64,000 nucleotides of DNA from Typhlomys cinereus (GCA_023101885.1 JALPQD010000138.1:124001-188000); one strand, 5' to 3'; shown: positions 11,101-24,209, counted from the first letter of the stretch. The notes: generated from the sequence alone by a model not told the origin. Program-made: numbers and translations.

Positions 11101-12364
11101 TAACTCATGATTCCTTCTTTTCCAGGAAGCCTGGGTGTCTGTCTGCTGTGAGCCCTTCCTCTGGCCCCCAGAACCTTCTGTGCTTCTCCATGTCAGCACA
11201 TGGCATGAACACGACCAGGACAGCATCTGTCACCTCACAGCCGAGTGTTAAGGACCCGGAGACCAGGCTCAGCCATCTGTGCCCGGCAGGTAAGTTTAGA
11301 ACAAACAGGCAATGAATGCTGAGTGACAGGAACATGGCTATTGTGGTTTTCTGAAAATGTTAGGGAGCATTTGGCGACATGCTGACTCCCTGAGAATAAG
11401 GAGGGGTGACTTCTTATTTCTCCCTGTCTCTGTAAGCCAAGGGAGTGTGCCCAGTCTGCCTTCTCTACAGGCATTTTTAAGTGGCTGCAAGTCTTACCAG
11501 AAAGTTCCTCCTCTTGACTGAGAGAGCCTTCCTTAGCAGAGGTCATTATAGGTCTCTGCAAGCCAGGCTTGAGCGGTTCTCCCTCTCCCAGTCACCCGGC
11601 CTCATTCCAGGCACTGATAACAACCAAGTCGCAACCTCCTTTGATCCTAACAGCAGTTCGCAGTCTGGGGAGGAAGGAACAAGAGAAGAGAAGGCCGCTG
11701 GCCCAGCTGGGCACAATGCCAGCACAGGCAAGACTCACCCCAAACCACCCCCAGCTGTGCTGGGACGTCACAGTCACCCCGAAGGGATGTTTGCATTTGC
11801 TCCACCCCCCCCACAGGTCCACATGTGTATGACAGACAGTGCACACCATATGACAGGGTCTTAGAGATGTCGTGTGATCTTCCACACAGCTCAACAGTCC
11901 AGGAAAACGTCAGCTCAGCTGCAGGGCCTGTTCACACACAGAGAGTGCGGAGAGAGGGACGAAAGAGGACCCTCCCTTGGTCGTCCCCCAGGAGTCCTCC
12001 CAGAGCCCAATCCCGACAGCTCTGCCCAAGAACCTCCTTCAGTCCAGAGCCCATGTGCTTCTGGGTCAGCAACATGGATGGGTGTCCCTCCTGCAGTCCT
12101 CTAAATCTAAGCTCTGCCTCTCTCTGACTACTGCATTGGGAGGAGCCAATCCTCCTTAAATGATATTCATGAACAATGAACAACCCTGGAATTCGATAGC
12201 CAACATCTACTGTTTGTAAGATTTGGAAGCACAAAGCAATCAATTCTAACTGGACTCTTGAAACCCAAGAACGGTGAAGGGCTGTAGGAGGTTAAGGGTA
12301 CATGCGCATCCACAGCAACCGCAGCGGCTCTCAGGAATGTGCCATTGCTCGGCTCCGCCTCTGT
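11101..12364. other. Intronic sequence, nothing recognised
   Basis: Several short overlapping frames on both strands occur between 11105 and 12243, consistent with moderate GC content and chance. No exon structure was recognised. Confidence 0.5.
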
Positions 12365-12565
12365 TGCTTTTTAAATATTTCACTTACTTATTTGAGGGAG
12401 GGAGAGGAGGGGGTAAATACGCACGCATGCCGTGGCACACAGGTGGAGGGCAGAGGACAATTCTAGGAAGTCAGTTCTCTCCTTCCCACATGTGGGCTTT
12501 CCAGGGGTTGAACTCAGGCCAGCAGGTCTGCAAGCGGGCGCCCCGCCTGCTGAGCGTCTTACTAG
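12365..12565 (-). repeat. B3/B2-like tRNA SINE, antisense
   Basis: The antisense order is an AT-rich tail, 'cgcacgcatgccgtgg', 'ggtggagggcagaggacaa', then 'ggttgaactcaggcc' and 'ctgctgagcgtct', which is the reverse complement of a tRNA-derived head. Confidence 0.6.
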
Positions 12566-12804
12566 ACTCTCTTCTCTCTTTTCAAGCTCACTGCCTCTTA
12601 CTGTCCGGTAAAGCATGAAGGGCCTGTTCTCTCAGTTTTTACTGGGGCACATCAGGCAGCCTGAACCCTCCACCAGGGAGACATCTGCTGAACTCCCTAT
12701 TTCCCCTTCTTCTTCTAGGAACAACCAATATAGGGCTTCAGGCTCTGGTGCTGAGATGGCAGCAGGTAGTCTGTCTCCACCCCCCTGCTATGGGGGTTCA
12801 TCTT

Positions 12805-13155
12805 CCTTAGCAACCTGACTGGCCTTGGAGTCACCTGGGAGGCAGAGCTGGGTGTGCATTTGAGGGTGTTTCCAGAGAGATTTAACTGAGACGGGAAGAA
12901 ACACCCTGAGCAGTAGGAATGACATCATTCCCCAGGCTGGGATCCTGGATTAAATAAAAAGGAAATACACTGGGAAGAAGGGTGAACCCAGGCCTTCACC
13001 TCTGTCTCCTCCCTGACTACAAACTCCTGCCTCCCCCAGCTAGAGCCCCTCTTGCTGCCTTCTAGCCGCCAACTATGAGTCAAAATAAACCGTTCCTCCC
13101 TTATATTGCTTTTAATTAGGTATTTTTTCATAGCAATCAGGAAAGTAACTGATTA
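12805..13155 (+). repeat. Rodent interspersed repeat, family R (copy 2)
   Basis: It contains 'gcaacctgactggccttgg', 'gtgtttccagagagattta', 'aaataaaccgttcctccc' and ends 'catagcaatcaggaaagtaac', a familiar rodent interspersed repeat layout shared with 28.8 and 33.5 kb. Confidence 0.65.
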
Positions 13156-13159
13156 CCTC

Positions 13160-16100
13160 CCTCCACCCCCATACACACACCAAATGAGGTGCCTGAGCCT
13201 GGTGCTCTACCAGAAGAAAGAGGGATGGAAAACACTGGAATGTGGTTCCTTAAGGAAAGCAATAGGGAATCTCCTGAAACAGGGCATCTTGCCACAGGCA
13301 GCCAGACTGAGTTATGCGTCCTTTGTGTCAGAACGACTGGTTATCAGGTAAGTCATAAAGGATCATTCATAAAATTAAATTCACTACTTGTTTTTATAGC
13401 ACTCATTAAGGGATATAAAAGACGTCTTTTCAGCATTTGGAGGTTGAATTATAAATTCAATTAACCGGACATAGTTTAACTTCATAGATCCAGAAATCCT
13501 TCCGTCAAAGAGGCGACTCCTGACTATGAACAAAAAGAACACAGGAGCAGCTCTGGGAGATGCTTTCCATGTCTGCATACCCAGAGAGACCCTGAAGCCC
13601 TGACTCGCCTCTACATTAGCCCCTCTGCCTGCCTTTCAGGGAAAGGATTTTTAAATCAGAGGAAAAAAAAAAAAAAAAACCCAAAAGATTGGAATCCTTC
13701 AGCAAGATAGAGACCTCTCTTAGCCTCAATTTACCTTGAGATAAGAACCACCGGTCATTGGCAAAGTCCCATACCATATGAGGCAGACAGTTGTTTATTA
13801 CCATTTTCATAAAACAAAATCAGTTCTAGTTCTATGTTCTGTACTAAATCTTCCCTGGTTGCATCAGCATTTGTGAAACATCTCACAGGTATCAGGAGCC
13901 CCTGAGAAGGTCCTGAGTGGAATTATGGATAAAACCCTTAAAACCCTTGACTCTTATTGTGGGAGTTCAGGGAGAAGCCTAAATACCCTGGCCTCCTCTA
14001 AATTCCTCTCCACACACCACCCAGGTTGGAGTCTGATTACACGGTGACCTTTGTTGGTCTGTGGCTGATTTATATATGTCTCTGTGTGGTGCCTCCCCAG
14101 CGAACCGATGTCAGGATAGTGAAAAAAGACACATTAAAACCAAAGCACGGGCATCTTGAAGCTCTGGGTTCTAGTCACTCACTGAGAATCCAGGTCCCCA
14201 TGCCACACTGTGCCTGTCTCAACAGTGTCCACCTCAAAGGCATTTAGTTTATGCAGATCCTAGGAGAGGGTATGGTGAACACGTTTGACACTACTTGGCT
14301 TAAAGCAAATGTCCAATGCCTATGAGCTCTGCTGGTTGCTAGAGACACACCCCGGGGAAGGCTGCTTGAGTTCAGTCCTAGGTTTTATCATCTGGACACC
14401 AAAATGTTGACAAGGAACTAAATGGAGTGATCTCGAGTCAGACACTCATGGGGCACAGGGTTACGGGTAGCTCTGGTGAGAATCTAGTCCAGAATGCTGG
14501 TCCGTTCTTGAGCAGGAGTCAAACCTTAGTCTCTGAATCTTCCTGGAAATGTCCCATCAGCCCAAATTAGCAATCACTAATTTAACTTGAATGGGAATGC
14601 AGACAACGGAAAGGAATTGGGATTTTTAGAGCTATTTTGTGGACAATTCGTCCGTAGTGCAATTTTTTTAATGGGAGGGAGATAGGGAGGACCAAGCCTA
14701 AAATCTGGGGACACCCAGCTTCATGTGACTCCTGCTAGTAACTGAATGATTCTATGCATGTAGCTCCTCTACCCAGGTTTTTTCATGGTGGCTCAGTGAA
14801 GTGTCCGGGGAGGACTTTTTTAACCATCCCCGCGGTCCTGAGCCCAACATTTCCTGGTGCATCAAGGCCTCATTGCATCTGTTAGGAGTCTGGAATGTCC
14901 CCCAAAGGTGCATCGGTAACTAGGGACCCTGCGTACTCCTGAGTTATAGCGGATGAGAGCTGGTCAACAGCAGCAGAACATCCAGTCAGGGACCCGAGCC
15001 ACAGAAGGAACTAGCGCTCTCCTACCACATAGGGACCCCAGACTCCTACTCTGCAAGTTTTTGGAAAGAGATGATTTCCTCTGAGCCCTGCACGATAGTA
15101 CATCATTGGCTCAGAGGGAGAGGAAGGAACTGGTGGTCCCTTGAGACCCCTCCAACACGAGAAAGCTAAGAGCGGCTTTCAGGTCTCAGATATCCAAATT
15201 GGATGAATGACCACGTTAACATGATGCTTTGTGCTTTATCTTCATGTTCGTGAGTACCCACCAGAAAAGAGGGTCAGGATATCGCAGGGTCTGAATGCAG
15301 ACTGGAAGCCCCTACCCAGGACGCAGGGTCTGGGTCCACAGCAGAAAGGATATGGGCAGACAATACCAAGCCTCCCTACCCATAGCTGTCTTTCCTGCTT
15401 TCCCAAGCTGGGTCCACACTCCACAGCGAGTAGAAGGGACTCCAGGAGGTTTAGAAGATATTTGCAAGACACACCACAAACCCCATTCATTCTTTCCTTC
15501 CTTTCTTCCTTTATTATTATTTTTTTTTTGAAAGTCACTCCCAGCTTCTACTCAGAACACAGAAGTTATCTGTTAAGGTAAGTTAAACCATCTCAGGATG
15601 AACTTTCCTGCTATTTTTAATTAAAGGTTCTTTAGAATTAAAAAGACACTATTCAGAAAAGGTTGAAAAAAATTTCATTGACACTCCCCCCACACACACA
15701 CACCTCCCCCTTTTCCCAAGGAAAAGAAAAAGCTGTTTTGTGTGCTGCACACCCGGCCCACACTGTACAAAAGGAGGTGGGGTGGCGGCAAGACACACGA
15801 GATGACCCCGTGACCCCAGACCGCTGACAAGTTCTCAATGGCATAAATACCAGGTAATCAATCACATGCCAAGAGGGCGGGTCCCCCTGCCCTCGGCCTG
15901 GCGTGGGTTTATGAGACGCACACTGTAAACAGATACAGCCCCCCCCCCACCAGCATTCCAGGACCCGGCCATAATCCTGAACCAGGCCCGCCAGACCCTT
16001 GACCATCTCGGTTTACAGCTTTCATCGGGGATTTATAAAGAACACGATTTTCCCACCTCCCAATCCCACTCTGCAAGGTGGACTTCCTCGGGTGAAATGA

Positions 16101-16230
16101 AATCAAACTTTAAACCCTATCCAAGGGGGTAAAGGGAGTGAAGCAAGGGGGGGGAGATCTATAAATGGTTTTAAAGAAGACTGGGAGGGGGTGGGGCGGA
16201 TGAGAAACAAGAAGGTCACCATGAATGCCC
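13160..16230. other. Long intronic stretch poor in recognisable repeats
   Basis: About 3 kb without a clear SINE or LINE. It holds an A-run near 13661-13679 and pyrimidine tracts near 15500-15530. No exon was recognised. Repeat-poor intron in a developmental regulator is a usual setting for conserved elements. Confidence 0.5.
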
Positions 16231-16234
16231 TAGT

Positions 16235-16450
16235 GTCACAGGGACTGTGCTGGGCCACGAGGAAGCAATAACCACCATGACAATCACTGGTCACTAAGTG
16301 CCCTCAGGCCATGTTAAACAAGAGCCTGTGTAGTTGATCATGCACCCTAAGAAACACCTGGAGAAGGTAGGCGCCTTGTTACTAATCCATTTTGGGGATG
16401 GAAAGATGGGTCTCAGAGCTCAGGGAACTGGCCGTGACCAGTGGGGATGA
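16235..16450 (-). repeat. MIR SINE, antisense
   Basis: The layout 'ccattttggggatggaaag...tcagagctcagggaactgg' is the antisense MIR core (fraction of 'cccattttacagatgaggaaactgag'). Diverged. Confidence 0.45.
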
Positions 16451-17059
16451 GACTTAAGGGGAATCTGATCTTGCAGATTAACTAGTCCTTGGAGACATAT
16501 GGCAGCTGAGTGGAGAAAGTTCTCATCATAGGGGTTTAAAGCCAAACACAGTGGACAGAACCCAACATCCAAGGACAGCACAAAGAAGCTAGTTTCAGAG
16601 CTTTAAAACCCAGCCCCACACATCAGCGCAAGACTTTCCCCTCTCGACCTTTAGCTCATTCACCCAGAGCCCTGAAGGCCCCAGCTATGACCATCAGGCC
16701 CAAGAAGATGTCCAGGACAACACCAACCTTTGAAATCTTTCCAGTTCAGGCGCTGAAGTCTACCAAGATTCTAACCAAGCCCTTGCAAACAGGAAGGGGT
16801 GGCAGAGAGAGGGAAGACAGACTCTCTTAGTGACTAATTTTGATAATGCTTTTGTTTCAGGGTCAAAGGTTAAATATGGCTACGATAATCCGCTTCTTAC
16901 AGAATTAAGAGCACAAAGGGAAAGAGAAAGGCCTGAGCCTAGCTTGCTGGAGAAAGCCCACTAAAGGAGGGTTTCCGGCCGCTGGCGACACAGACTTAGG
17001 TTTACTTTGACAGGACCATCCTACCTCTGGCTGCAATGGAGAGGGTTCGAATTAAGACC
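16451..17059. other. Intronic sequence, nothing recognised
   Basis: Single-copy looking, with 'attttgataatgcttttgtttcag' style AT-rich words near 16835-16860. No gene signal. Confidence 0.5.
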
Positions 17060-17700
17060 AAGGGGAGAGGAATACAGATCAAAGGCACTTGAAAAATTCA
17101 AAAGGCTCTCTCTACCCCTCCCCACCTGCTTCTCAATAAATGCTTCTGAAGTGCCCTAGACACGAGGCAGGAGGAGAAAATGCCAGGGAACCCCACACCA
17201 TGATAGTATTCCAGGAAGCAAGCCCATGCGCCATGGCGATGAAGGACCATTGATGGTTCCATCGTGCACAGGCAGAGCACCCCATGCAGCGCCAAACACT
17301 CGAAGATATATCTTCTATTCGCGCTTCACAGTGGGCCCATCAGACAAGCTCGTTTTGACCCTCTCTTCTACCAGCGAGCAAAACAAGCCTCTGAAAGGAC
17401 CAATGATCTGGTCGAATTCTTGCTCCTCTTCAAGTCGAGCCCGAGCTAACGCACCAGGAGATACAGGAAAGAATTCTTCTGAAGAAATGCGGGGTTCCCT
17501 AACAAACACAGGACCCATGAGATAAAGGACAGAGGAACTCAAGGCAAAAAAAGCCTCTCTGGAGTTTATTTTCCAAGAGTACACCTTTGGGGACCACAGA
17601 TGGGAAAACAGTCTTCCCCTACTGGCTAGTGAGAGAAGGGGGACCCTCAGAAGCATCTGGGAAGTTGCCTGGAGGGATCTGAAATAGGGCCCCCCATCTT
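17060..17700 (-). other. CpG-dense unassigned segment, possibly retroelement-derived
   Basis: About fourteen CpG dinucleotides fall within 17226-17465, far denser than the surrounding intron. On the minus strand there is an AATAAA near 17565 followed by sequence that could be an LTR-like R/U5. A 113-residue minus-strand frame (17315-17656) has no domain I know. It could be a young ERV-like fragment, a processed pseudogene or a hypomethylated element. Confidence 0.35.
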
Positions 17701-18784
17701 TAATGGAGAGCTAATTTCCCTCCTCAGTCGGTCTATCTTGCCTCCCCGGTTGGGGGAACAGTCACCACCCCGAGGCGGAGAGCAGAGCAGGGGAGTGGGG
17801 GAGGCAGCCACTTTGCAAGAAATGATTGTCCATGTGTCAACAACCTGCTGCTTCCCAGAGCCTCGGGGTCAGAGGCCAGCAGAGCGCACAATGGCTTTCT
17901 AGAGCTGCAGGGTTGGGGAGAGGGGCCTTGGGGATCTCCGGAATGCGGGAGGCTCTGAAGCCAGGCACCAAGGTCTCCTGCCCTGCCCTTTTATACATCC
18001 TCCCTCCATCTGCAAATCCCACTAACCTCACAAACAAGAGGCGGCCAAAAAGGAAGGGGATTAGTGAAAGCGTCCGTCCTCAGGCATGCACACAAAGGCC
18101 CGGTCCCTCAAGAGATGACTGGCAAAATAAGTTTTCCCTAAGCAGGACGGATGGGGGAGAAGAAAATCCAGTCTGAGCACCTCTTCCACCAGGCCTGTCC
18201 ACTTGCCCCCTTCAGGGTCAGGCGCCCATCCATTTCCACCCACCTTGCCTCGTATGCCACCAATGGCTGCTGTTCAAACCAGGTGTGACAAAAGGTATGG
18301 GTGATCTCTTCCTTGTAGCCCTCTGGAGCTACCAGAGGCTGCTGAAACTGGGTGTTCCACACACCCATTACGATGGCAATGAGTCAAAATTCTAGACACC
18401 CTCTCCTTCAACTTCTCTATCCACCACCTGACACTGGGTACTTAAGTGCTGAATGCACTGGCCCGCTCCCCCCATTCTTTTCTCTGTCATTCAGAGCATA
18501 ATGGTGGTTGACTTTGCCTTTGTGTTGCAGCCATCCTATATGCAGGGGCAGAAGGTGGCAGGTGCAGGAGAGAAGCCACAGCGAAGAAAGGGCTGGGCTG
18601 GGCAGCTGCCTGGAGGGCAGAGACTGGAAAGCACTGGTATCACAGGGCACCCTGAAGCCAAAGCCAAAACCCCTGGAATTATGTTGTATGACGAGTCTTT
18701 GTTCAGAAGCCATTCTGGTCTTTACATCCCACTTTAAGGTTTGCTGCATTTTGCCTTGAACATAACATCCTAATTTTTTACATA
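17701..18784. other. Intronic sequence, nothing recognised
   Basis: Moderately GC-rich, with overlapping frames of 60-116 residues on both strands and no domain or splice support. Confidence 0.5.
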
Positions 18785-18885
18785 TATGTGTTCATGTGTG
18801 GGGTGCAAGTTGAGTGTACAGGTGGAAGCCAGATGTCAATGTTGGCTTTCTTTCTCAATTTTTTTCATCTTGCTTTTTTTTGCAT

Positions 18886-19205
18886 TTTTTTCTTAATTAT
18901 ATTAACAATGAATTTAAGTGTTGTCATAGCCTACTACTTTTCCCCATCCCATCCCATCCCATCCCATCCCATCCTATCCCACTCTCCCCTACAGCCAGTT
19001 TCCCTCCAAGTCCCCCTGCATGTGTGACCCACTGGGTCCCTGTAGAACATCGGCACGTGACAGGATGTCTATAGCTCATCGGTGGGTACACCATGGAGTA
19101 GAGCGGCTCCCTCTCTCCTGTCCAGCACCAGTCCTATACAGTCTCTCCGGATGACATCCTATCTCAAGGGATCTTCCCTGTTCCATGACAAAATGTTGAT
19201 AGGCC
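18886..19205 (-). mobile_element. Insertion inside the B4-type element, L1 3'-end-like
   Basis: It begins T-rich and continues with a (CCCAT)n and C-rich tract, which on the minus strand reads as a purine-rich 3'UTR followed by poly-A, the usual shape of a rodent L1 3' end. Target-site duplications were not confirmed. Confidence 0.4.
18943..18980. repeat. (CCCAT)n microsatellite
   Basis: About seven pentamer units, the later ones degenerate (CCTAT). Confidence 0.9.
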
Positions 19206-19384
19206 AGCTACTGTGGAGGTGCACTTTGAGACCGAGTCTTCCACAAAGCTCACCAACTCAGCTAGACTGGCTGGCCAGCAAGCCCCAGAATCTTCCTGGC
19301 TCTGTCTCCCCACAGATCAGACTCAGATCCTTGGGTCCATACAGAACACACTTCAATGACTGAGTGGATTCTATAGTTCCTGGT

Positions 19385-19520
19385 GCCCTAATTTTTCATT
19401 TAAGATATCTGAGAGAGGGCAAGTGCACTGTTCAAGGCCCTGCAGTTACTGGGTGGAGAATGGAAATCTGAAGCCACAGAGAAAGTCTTTGTTGCTCCTG
19501 CAAGTGTACTTGTTAACCAC
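19385..19520 (-). repeat. MIR SINE, antisense
   Basis: Order 'tttttcatttaagatatctgag', 'caagtgcactgttcaaggcc' and 'tgcagttactgggtgg' resembles antisense MIR (cattttacagat..aaggtcacacagctag). Diverged. Confidence 0.5.
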
Positions 19521-22021
19521 AAGACACACCTCTATAGAGTGATTAACCTGGACTAAAACAGTGGAGGGATCTTGATGCCTTCCAATAATCCAGATTACCA
19601 CCCTGAACTCACCAGTAGGGCCGAGCTGCTAGATGAGACAAGCCCTTTTTCTAAGTCACCGTCAGGGCTCCTCTTGACATCCACGAACATTCCAGAACAA
19701 GGAATGCAACCTAGGATTCTGGACAAGGTCAGCTAGCTGTCAAGGCTTCACCTTTAGAACCGACTCTCTAGAGACTTTGGGTCCCTGAGTCGTTTCAAAC
19801 TGGAAAACACTAGGTGCTCATTCATTTGGGGAGGGGAGGAATTCTGTGATTCCCAGAGAAGCCACAGTGATTCCAGGGCTTCAGGGGCAGCCTACAGATG
19901 CAAAGCTCCCCCTTTTCAATTCCTGTAACTAAAATGAATATGGAAAAGATAATTACCTTTAAAACATACTTAATACTCGAAGGCATTATCTCTACCTGCA
20001 GAAAAAGAGCATTACCTGATGGGATCCTTCCCATAAGTTTAATCAAATTGCTATCTTAAAACTCTCTGGAGTCCTGTGAAACAGTAATAGAAAAATCCCA
20101 GGCAGAGGCTGGAAGCATTTTATATTTGTTTGGTTGAGGGGCACACGCATCCCATCTGACAACAGGCACTTAGAGACAAAGTCATTTCCAATCTGTAATG
20201 GATCTCTTCTCCTGGTGGGGGCAGGAGACATTTCATCTGACCCAAACCTGAAACTGTCCTGGAGAGGTAACTTCTCCTAATGCTCAAGAAAGAACATTCG
20301 AGAAGAAACGCTTTTTATTGTTCTCCCTAGCACCTGCTTGGGGTTCATCGAGTCTAGGAAATTTCCCCTCACTGGACCTGGGATACTCAATGCATGCATG
20401 GAGATGCTTAATTTTGCTACTTGACTCTGGGTTTTAACCTGATAAATAAATGAGTGCCTGGATTTTCTTCAGTCTGCCCAGTCCTGGGGCAGGACCATTT
20501 GTTAAGTGAGGGAGGAGGCAAATGACCTGCCTGAATCTGCCCAGGGCAAGTAGCCTTTTACAAGGCTGCAGAAAGCCAGAGAAAGCAGCTTCAGGAAGAT
20601 TGAAGGCAGAGACGGGAAGTGAGCCCAGCATCTCAGGCTGACTTGGGATGGTTTGGAAGTGGCAGCCATGCAACGCTGCCCCGCCAGCCTTGTGTATCTT
20701 GTTGACAGTGATAATCAGGTTTCTGCTCCCACCTCTGGGTAAGTAGGGGGTCTGGTTCCTCACTGCACAAGGAAGGCACATCAGGGGTTATGGAAGATGA
20801 ATGGATCAGGGCAATATCGGGAAACCATGATGAAAGTGGTCACCAACCTACACGTTTGTTGGCAGGCCAGTAACAGGTTAGAGAACAGCGTGCTGTGTAT
20901 ATTACCCTCTGTGACAGGTTCAGCCGTCAACCTGATACTACAGCTGGTAGCTTCTGGGCACATCTATAAGGAATTATCTTGTGAAAAGCAAGATTGTCTT
21001 AACTGCATAACTGATGAGGGGAGAGCCATTCCTCAGTGAGTGGAACCATCCTGTAGTCAGGTGGATCGACTATAGTGTTAAGAGTCACAGCGAGGTGGAA
21101 TTTGGTGAGCTAGGCAGACCACAAGCACCCACCGGTCTTTGCGCCCTCGTTGAGCTCTTGCTGTGGATATGATATGGCTGCTTCCTTCAGTTTCTGCTGG
21201 TGACACTCCTCTCATCATGAAGCGTTGTAACCATGAACCAATCTCTGGCTCTCCTAAGCTGTTTGGGTAAGGTATTTACTACCCCAATAGGATATGAAAC
21301 TAAAACACGGAAGCATATGTAACGACAGGGGTTTTGTGACCCTTTGATTGACATGTAGCTTCTAATACCCCACACTGAACATATCACTTGTGAGATTCAT
21401 TTCTCAGTACGAGCTGCCTGACCCCATACTGTCTGTGCCTTGTCTTTGGCAAGAGTGACTCTTCTCGGGCCAGATGAGGGTCGGCTTTTCTTCCCCAGAT
21501 CTTTCTAGAAGGCAAGTGTCATGTTTGGACCAATTCTTGCCATCTCCCCATTTCTGAAAGTGGAGGAATGGGGAAGCATCATGAGTCATCGTCACGCTCC
21601 TTGCTGCCGTCAACAAACAGAACCATCCCAAAGGCACCATCACATCACGTTACCTGCCTGGACAGTCTGGAGATACAGCAGATACAGGGAATTGGGATGG
21701 TTCACTTTTAAAGCCAATAGGACATTTGAAATTGTCCTTAATTTTGGTTGGGATATAATGCACCCCATTGACAGTTTCAATGAATTCAACAAAACTGAAA
21801 ACCATCACCACTAGTCAAATTCAGAATACATTCATCCTGTTAAAAAGAAACGCACTAGGAAACACTCTTCTGTGGCTTTTCTCTTCAGCCCCTGCCAGCC
21901 AGAGACCTGTTCTGTCTGAAGACTTTTCTCTTCTGAACATGTAATACAAATGGACACATGCAACATGTGGCCTTGTCAACCTTCTTTCATTTAGCTTTCA
22001 TTCATGTTGCAGCATGAGGAG
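19521..22021. other. Intronic sequence, nothing recognised
   Basis: About 2.5 kb without a confident repeat or exon. Frames are short on both strands. Sequence at 21520-21840 is AT-richer and could be single-copy. Confidence 0.5.
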
Positions 22022-22445
22022 TGTCATAGTTAAGCACAGGTGTCAACTTGATTGTTGAGGTTTGAGCTCTGGGCACAGTTGTAGAGAGTTGATGGTTGAG
22101 TTAAGCCCAGAGAAAACCTAAAGGAGATTGTCTAGGCTGCTGGGGAAGACCCAGCCCATGGGGGGTGGGATTAGGCCCTGGATAAATCACAGAGAGCTGG
22201 TTGAGAGAGTTGGCATCCTTCTGTTCACTTGGCCAGACATGCTAGTCTGGCAAGTAAGGATTGTCCATCTCTCAGCCATTATACAGTGATGGTGTGGCCA
22301 GTTCCCTTGGCCTTGGTGTTGGTACGTGCTTTCCCTTCAAGCTGGACTAAGAACTGTAACCAGTAGTCGTAAGAAAGTAAGCTCCTTGTTCCCTTAAGCT
22401 GTGTGATGGTCATTTATCAGCAACAATGCAGATGGACTGCAACAA
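22022..22445 (+). repeat. Rodent interspersed repeat, family R (copy 3)
   Basis: The fuller partner of the copy at 10705-11100. It shares the start, 'gcatccttctgttcacttgg', 'ccagacatgctagtctggca' and a 3' end with 'tatcagcaacaatgcagatg'. Difference is by scattered substitutions plus a short internal segment absent from the other copy. Confidence 0.7.
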
Positions 22446-22627
22446 GGAGTGTGTCATTATTTTTCATGAATGAATCATATACCATTTCATGGATATACTA
22501 AATGTACTTATTTCTTCATTCATTGATGGACAATTGGATTGTCCCCACTTTGGGGCTACAATAAATAAGCTGCTATGAGTATTCACATATAAGTGTTTGT
22601 ATGCTTCAGTTCTCTTGCTTTTAAAAA

Positions 22628-22650
22628 TATTATTATTATTATTATTATTG
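22628..22650. repeat. (ATT)n microsatellite
   Basis: Seven ATT/TAT trinucleotides in a row. Confidence 0.9.
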
Positions 22651-22924
22651 TTATTTGAAAGGGGGGGTTGACTTAAAGTTGTGGGCCTGGTGGCCAAGGA
22701 AGTGAGCTTATGGTGAGAGAGCATTAGAACAGAAGACACAACAACTTAAGGTAAAAGGTGGCTAGGAAAGGAGCTGCCATGACAGCATGGCAGGAGGAAG
22801 AAGGGGAGGGAATGAGCAGAGACCAAAGAGCTTGGAAAGCAAGAGAATAGAGTGCAGTTGCTTCTTGAAAATAAATTCTTGCTATCATCTGTCTATCTTC
22901 CTTATTAAAAACAGATGAATAAAG

Positions 22925-23185
22925 GCTGGGCAGTGTGTAAATGGCTCAGTAGTGTTGGCTATACAAGTATGAGAATCTGAGTTTAGATCTCCAGCAACCT
23001 TGTCAAAAGGGGCAGAGATGGGTGGATCCCCAGAACTCCCTGACTAGCCAGGCTAGGCAATCTGTGAACACCAGATATTGTGGAGAGTGACCAAGGAAAA
23101 CATCTGACTTGACCTCTGGCCTCCACACACGAGTGCACAAACACTTACAAACTATAATAAAAAAATAAGAAATTAACAATAACAA
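22925..23185 (+). repeat. B4-type composite SINE
   Basis: A tRNA-like head ('gtaaatggctcagtagtg', 'ctgagtttagatctccagc'), a B1-like middle and the tail 'acttgacctctggcctccac' followed by an A-rich end, the classical rodent composite in sense orientation. Confidence 0.65.
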
Positions 23186-23189
23186 AAGT

Positions 23190-24205
23190 GCAGTAGTATG
23201 ACACAGTTTAAAATTGGCAGTTGCCTATCTCACATATTTTCCCAACCCCCCAGTCTCCAGGGTTCAGCCGCTTCATCCATCCCTTAGGCGAGGGATCCAC
23301 ACTGCAGCATATGAAATATTTAAACTGCTTTTCTAAATATATCCATTATTTAGCCTACTGTCTATAAAATATTTACATTGTTTTGTCCTCCTGCCCCAAA
23401 ATATCTGCATTTCTGACAGCAGAAATGGGGGCATGCTGGCCACACTTTCTTCTTCTGTTCACTGATATCGCCAGAGTGCGCACAAGCTATGCCAGGCAAT
23501 GGCAGGGCTTCTCTGTCCAAGTCACAGAGCAGGAGCTTAGGGCACTACCCGGGTCTACAGTCTCACTGCACCCTCCTGCCCAGGACCTCCTGAAACCAGA
23601 GGGTTTGCGTATCCTCTTATTTCTGAGGACTTCTCACTGGTCCACTACTCTGTTTCTATGTAGCTGTCTTCATTATTTTCTGCATGGGGGGAGTCACCCC
23701 ATTTTCAACTGAGCATGCTTCCATCTGTTCCCAGATTCTGTCACCACACCAAGTGTGACAAAGGTCCTCCCACAGGTGCAATGAAAGTCTCTCTGGCTGT
23801 CACCCTTGAGCAAACAAGACAACAGCCTTGATCTCAAAGGCTAGCTCAGACCCATGCCAGGGTACTGGCTTTTCTACTTGGCACTGGTCTGCCTTAACAG
23901 TGGGAAACTGAGGCACTTACCAAAGAGTGAATGTTCCCCACTCTCTCTCAAAACTTGTGACCTTTTCTTTGAAAGTCCATACCTTTTCTTAAAAGATCCA
24001 CTTCACGTGAAGAGTGAGATGCAAAGAGGAAATCATTCTTGCCTATAGAGTGACTTGGATTTTATTTAATCACGAAAGTGTCAGGTATCTGTTTCTATGC
24101 TTATTGAAACCCAGATAAAACAGAAAGTCAAATAATCCTTCCCCCCATCTCTGAAGGTAATATCTGTTAGCAAGCATTGAGCCATACGGAATCTGGACAG
24201 CTTGT
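23190..24205. other. Intronic sequence, nothing recognised
   Basis: A 109-residue plus-strand frame at 23383-23712 has no domain and no splice support. AT-rich words near 23300-23390 may be single-copy. Confidence 0.5.
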
Positions 24206-24209
24206 GTTG

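Larger units (their letters stand above)
18785..19355 (-). repeat. B4-type composite SINE, antisense, split by an insertion
   Basis: The first part (about 18785-18885) holds 'ggtggaagccagatgtcaatg', and the second (about 19206-19355) holds 'aaagctcaccaactcagct' and 'ctggctggccagcaagcccc', which are adjacent blocks of one antisense rodent composite element. They are separated here by about 320 bp of foreign sequence. Confidence 0.6.
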
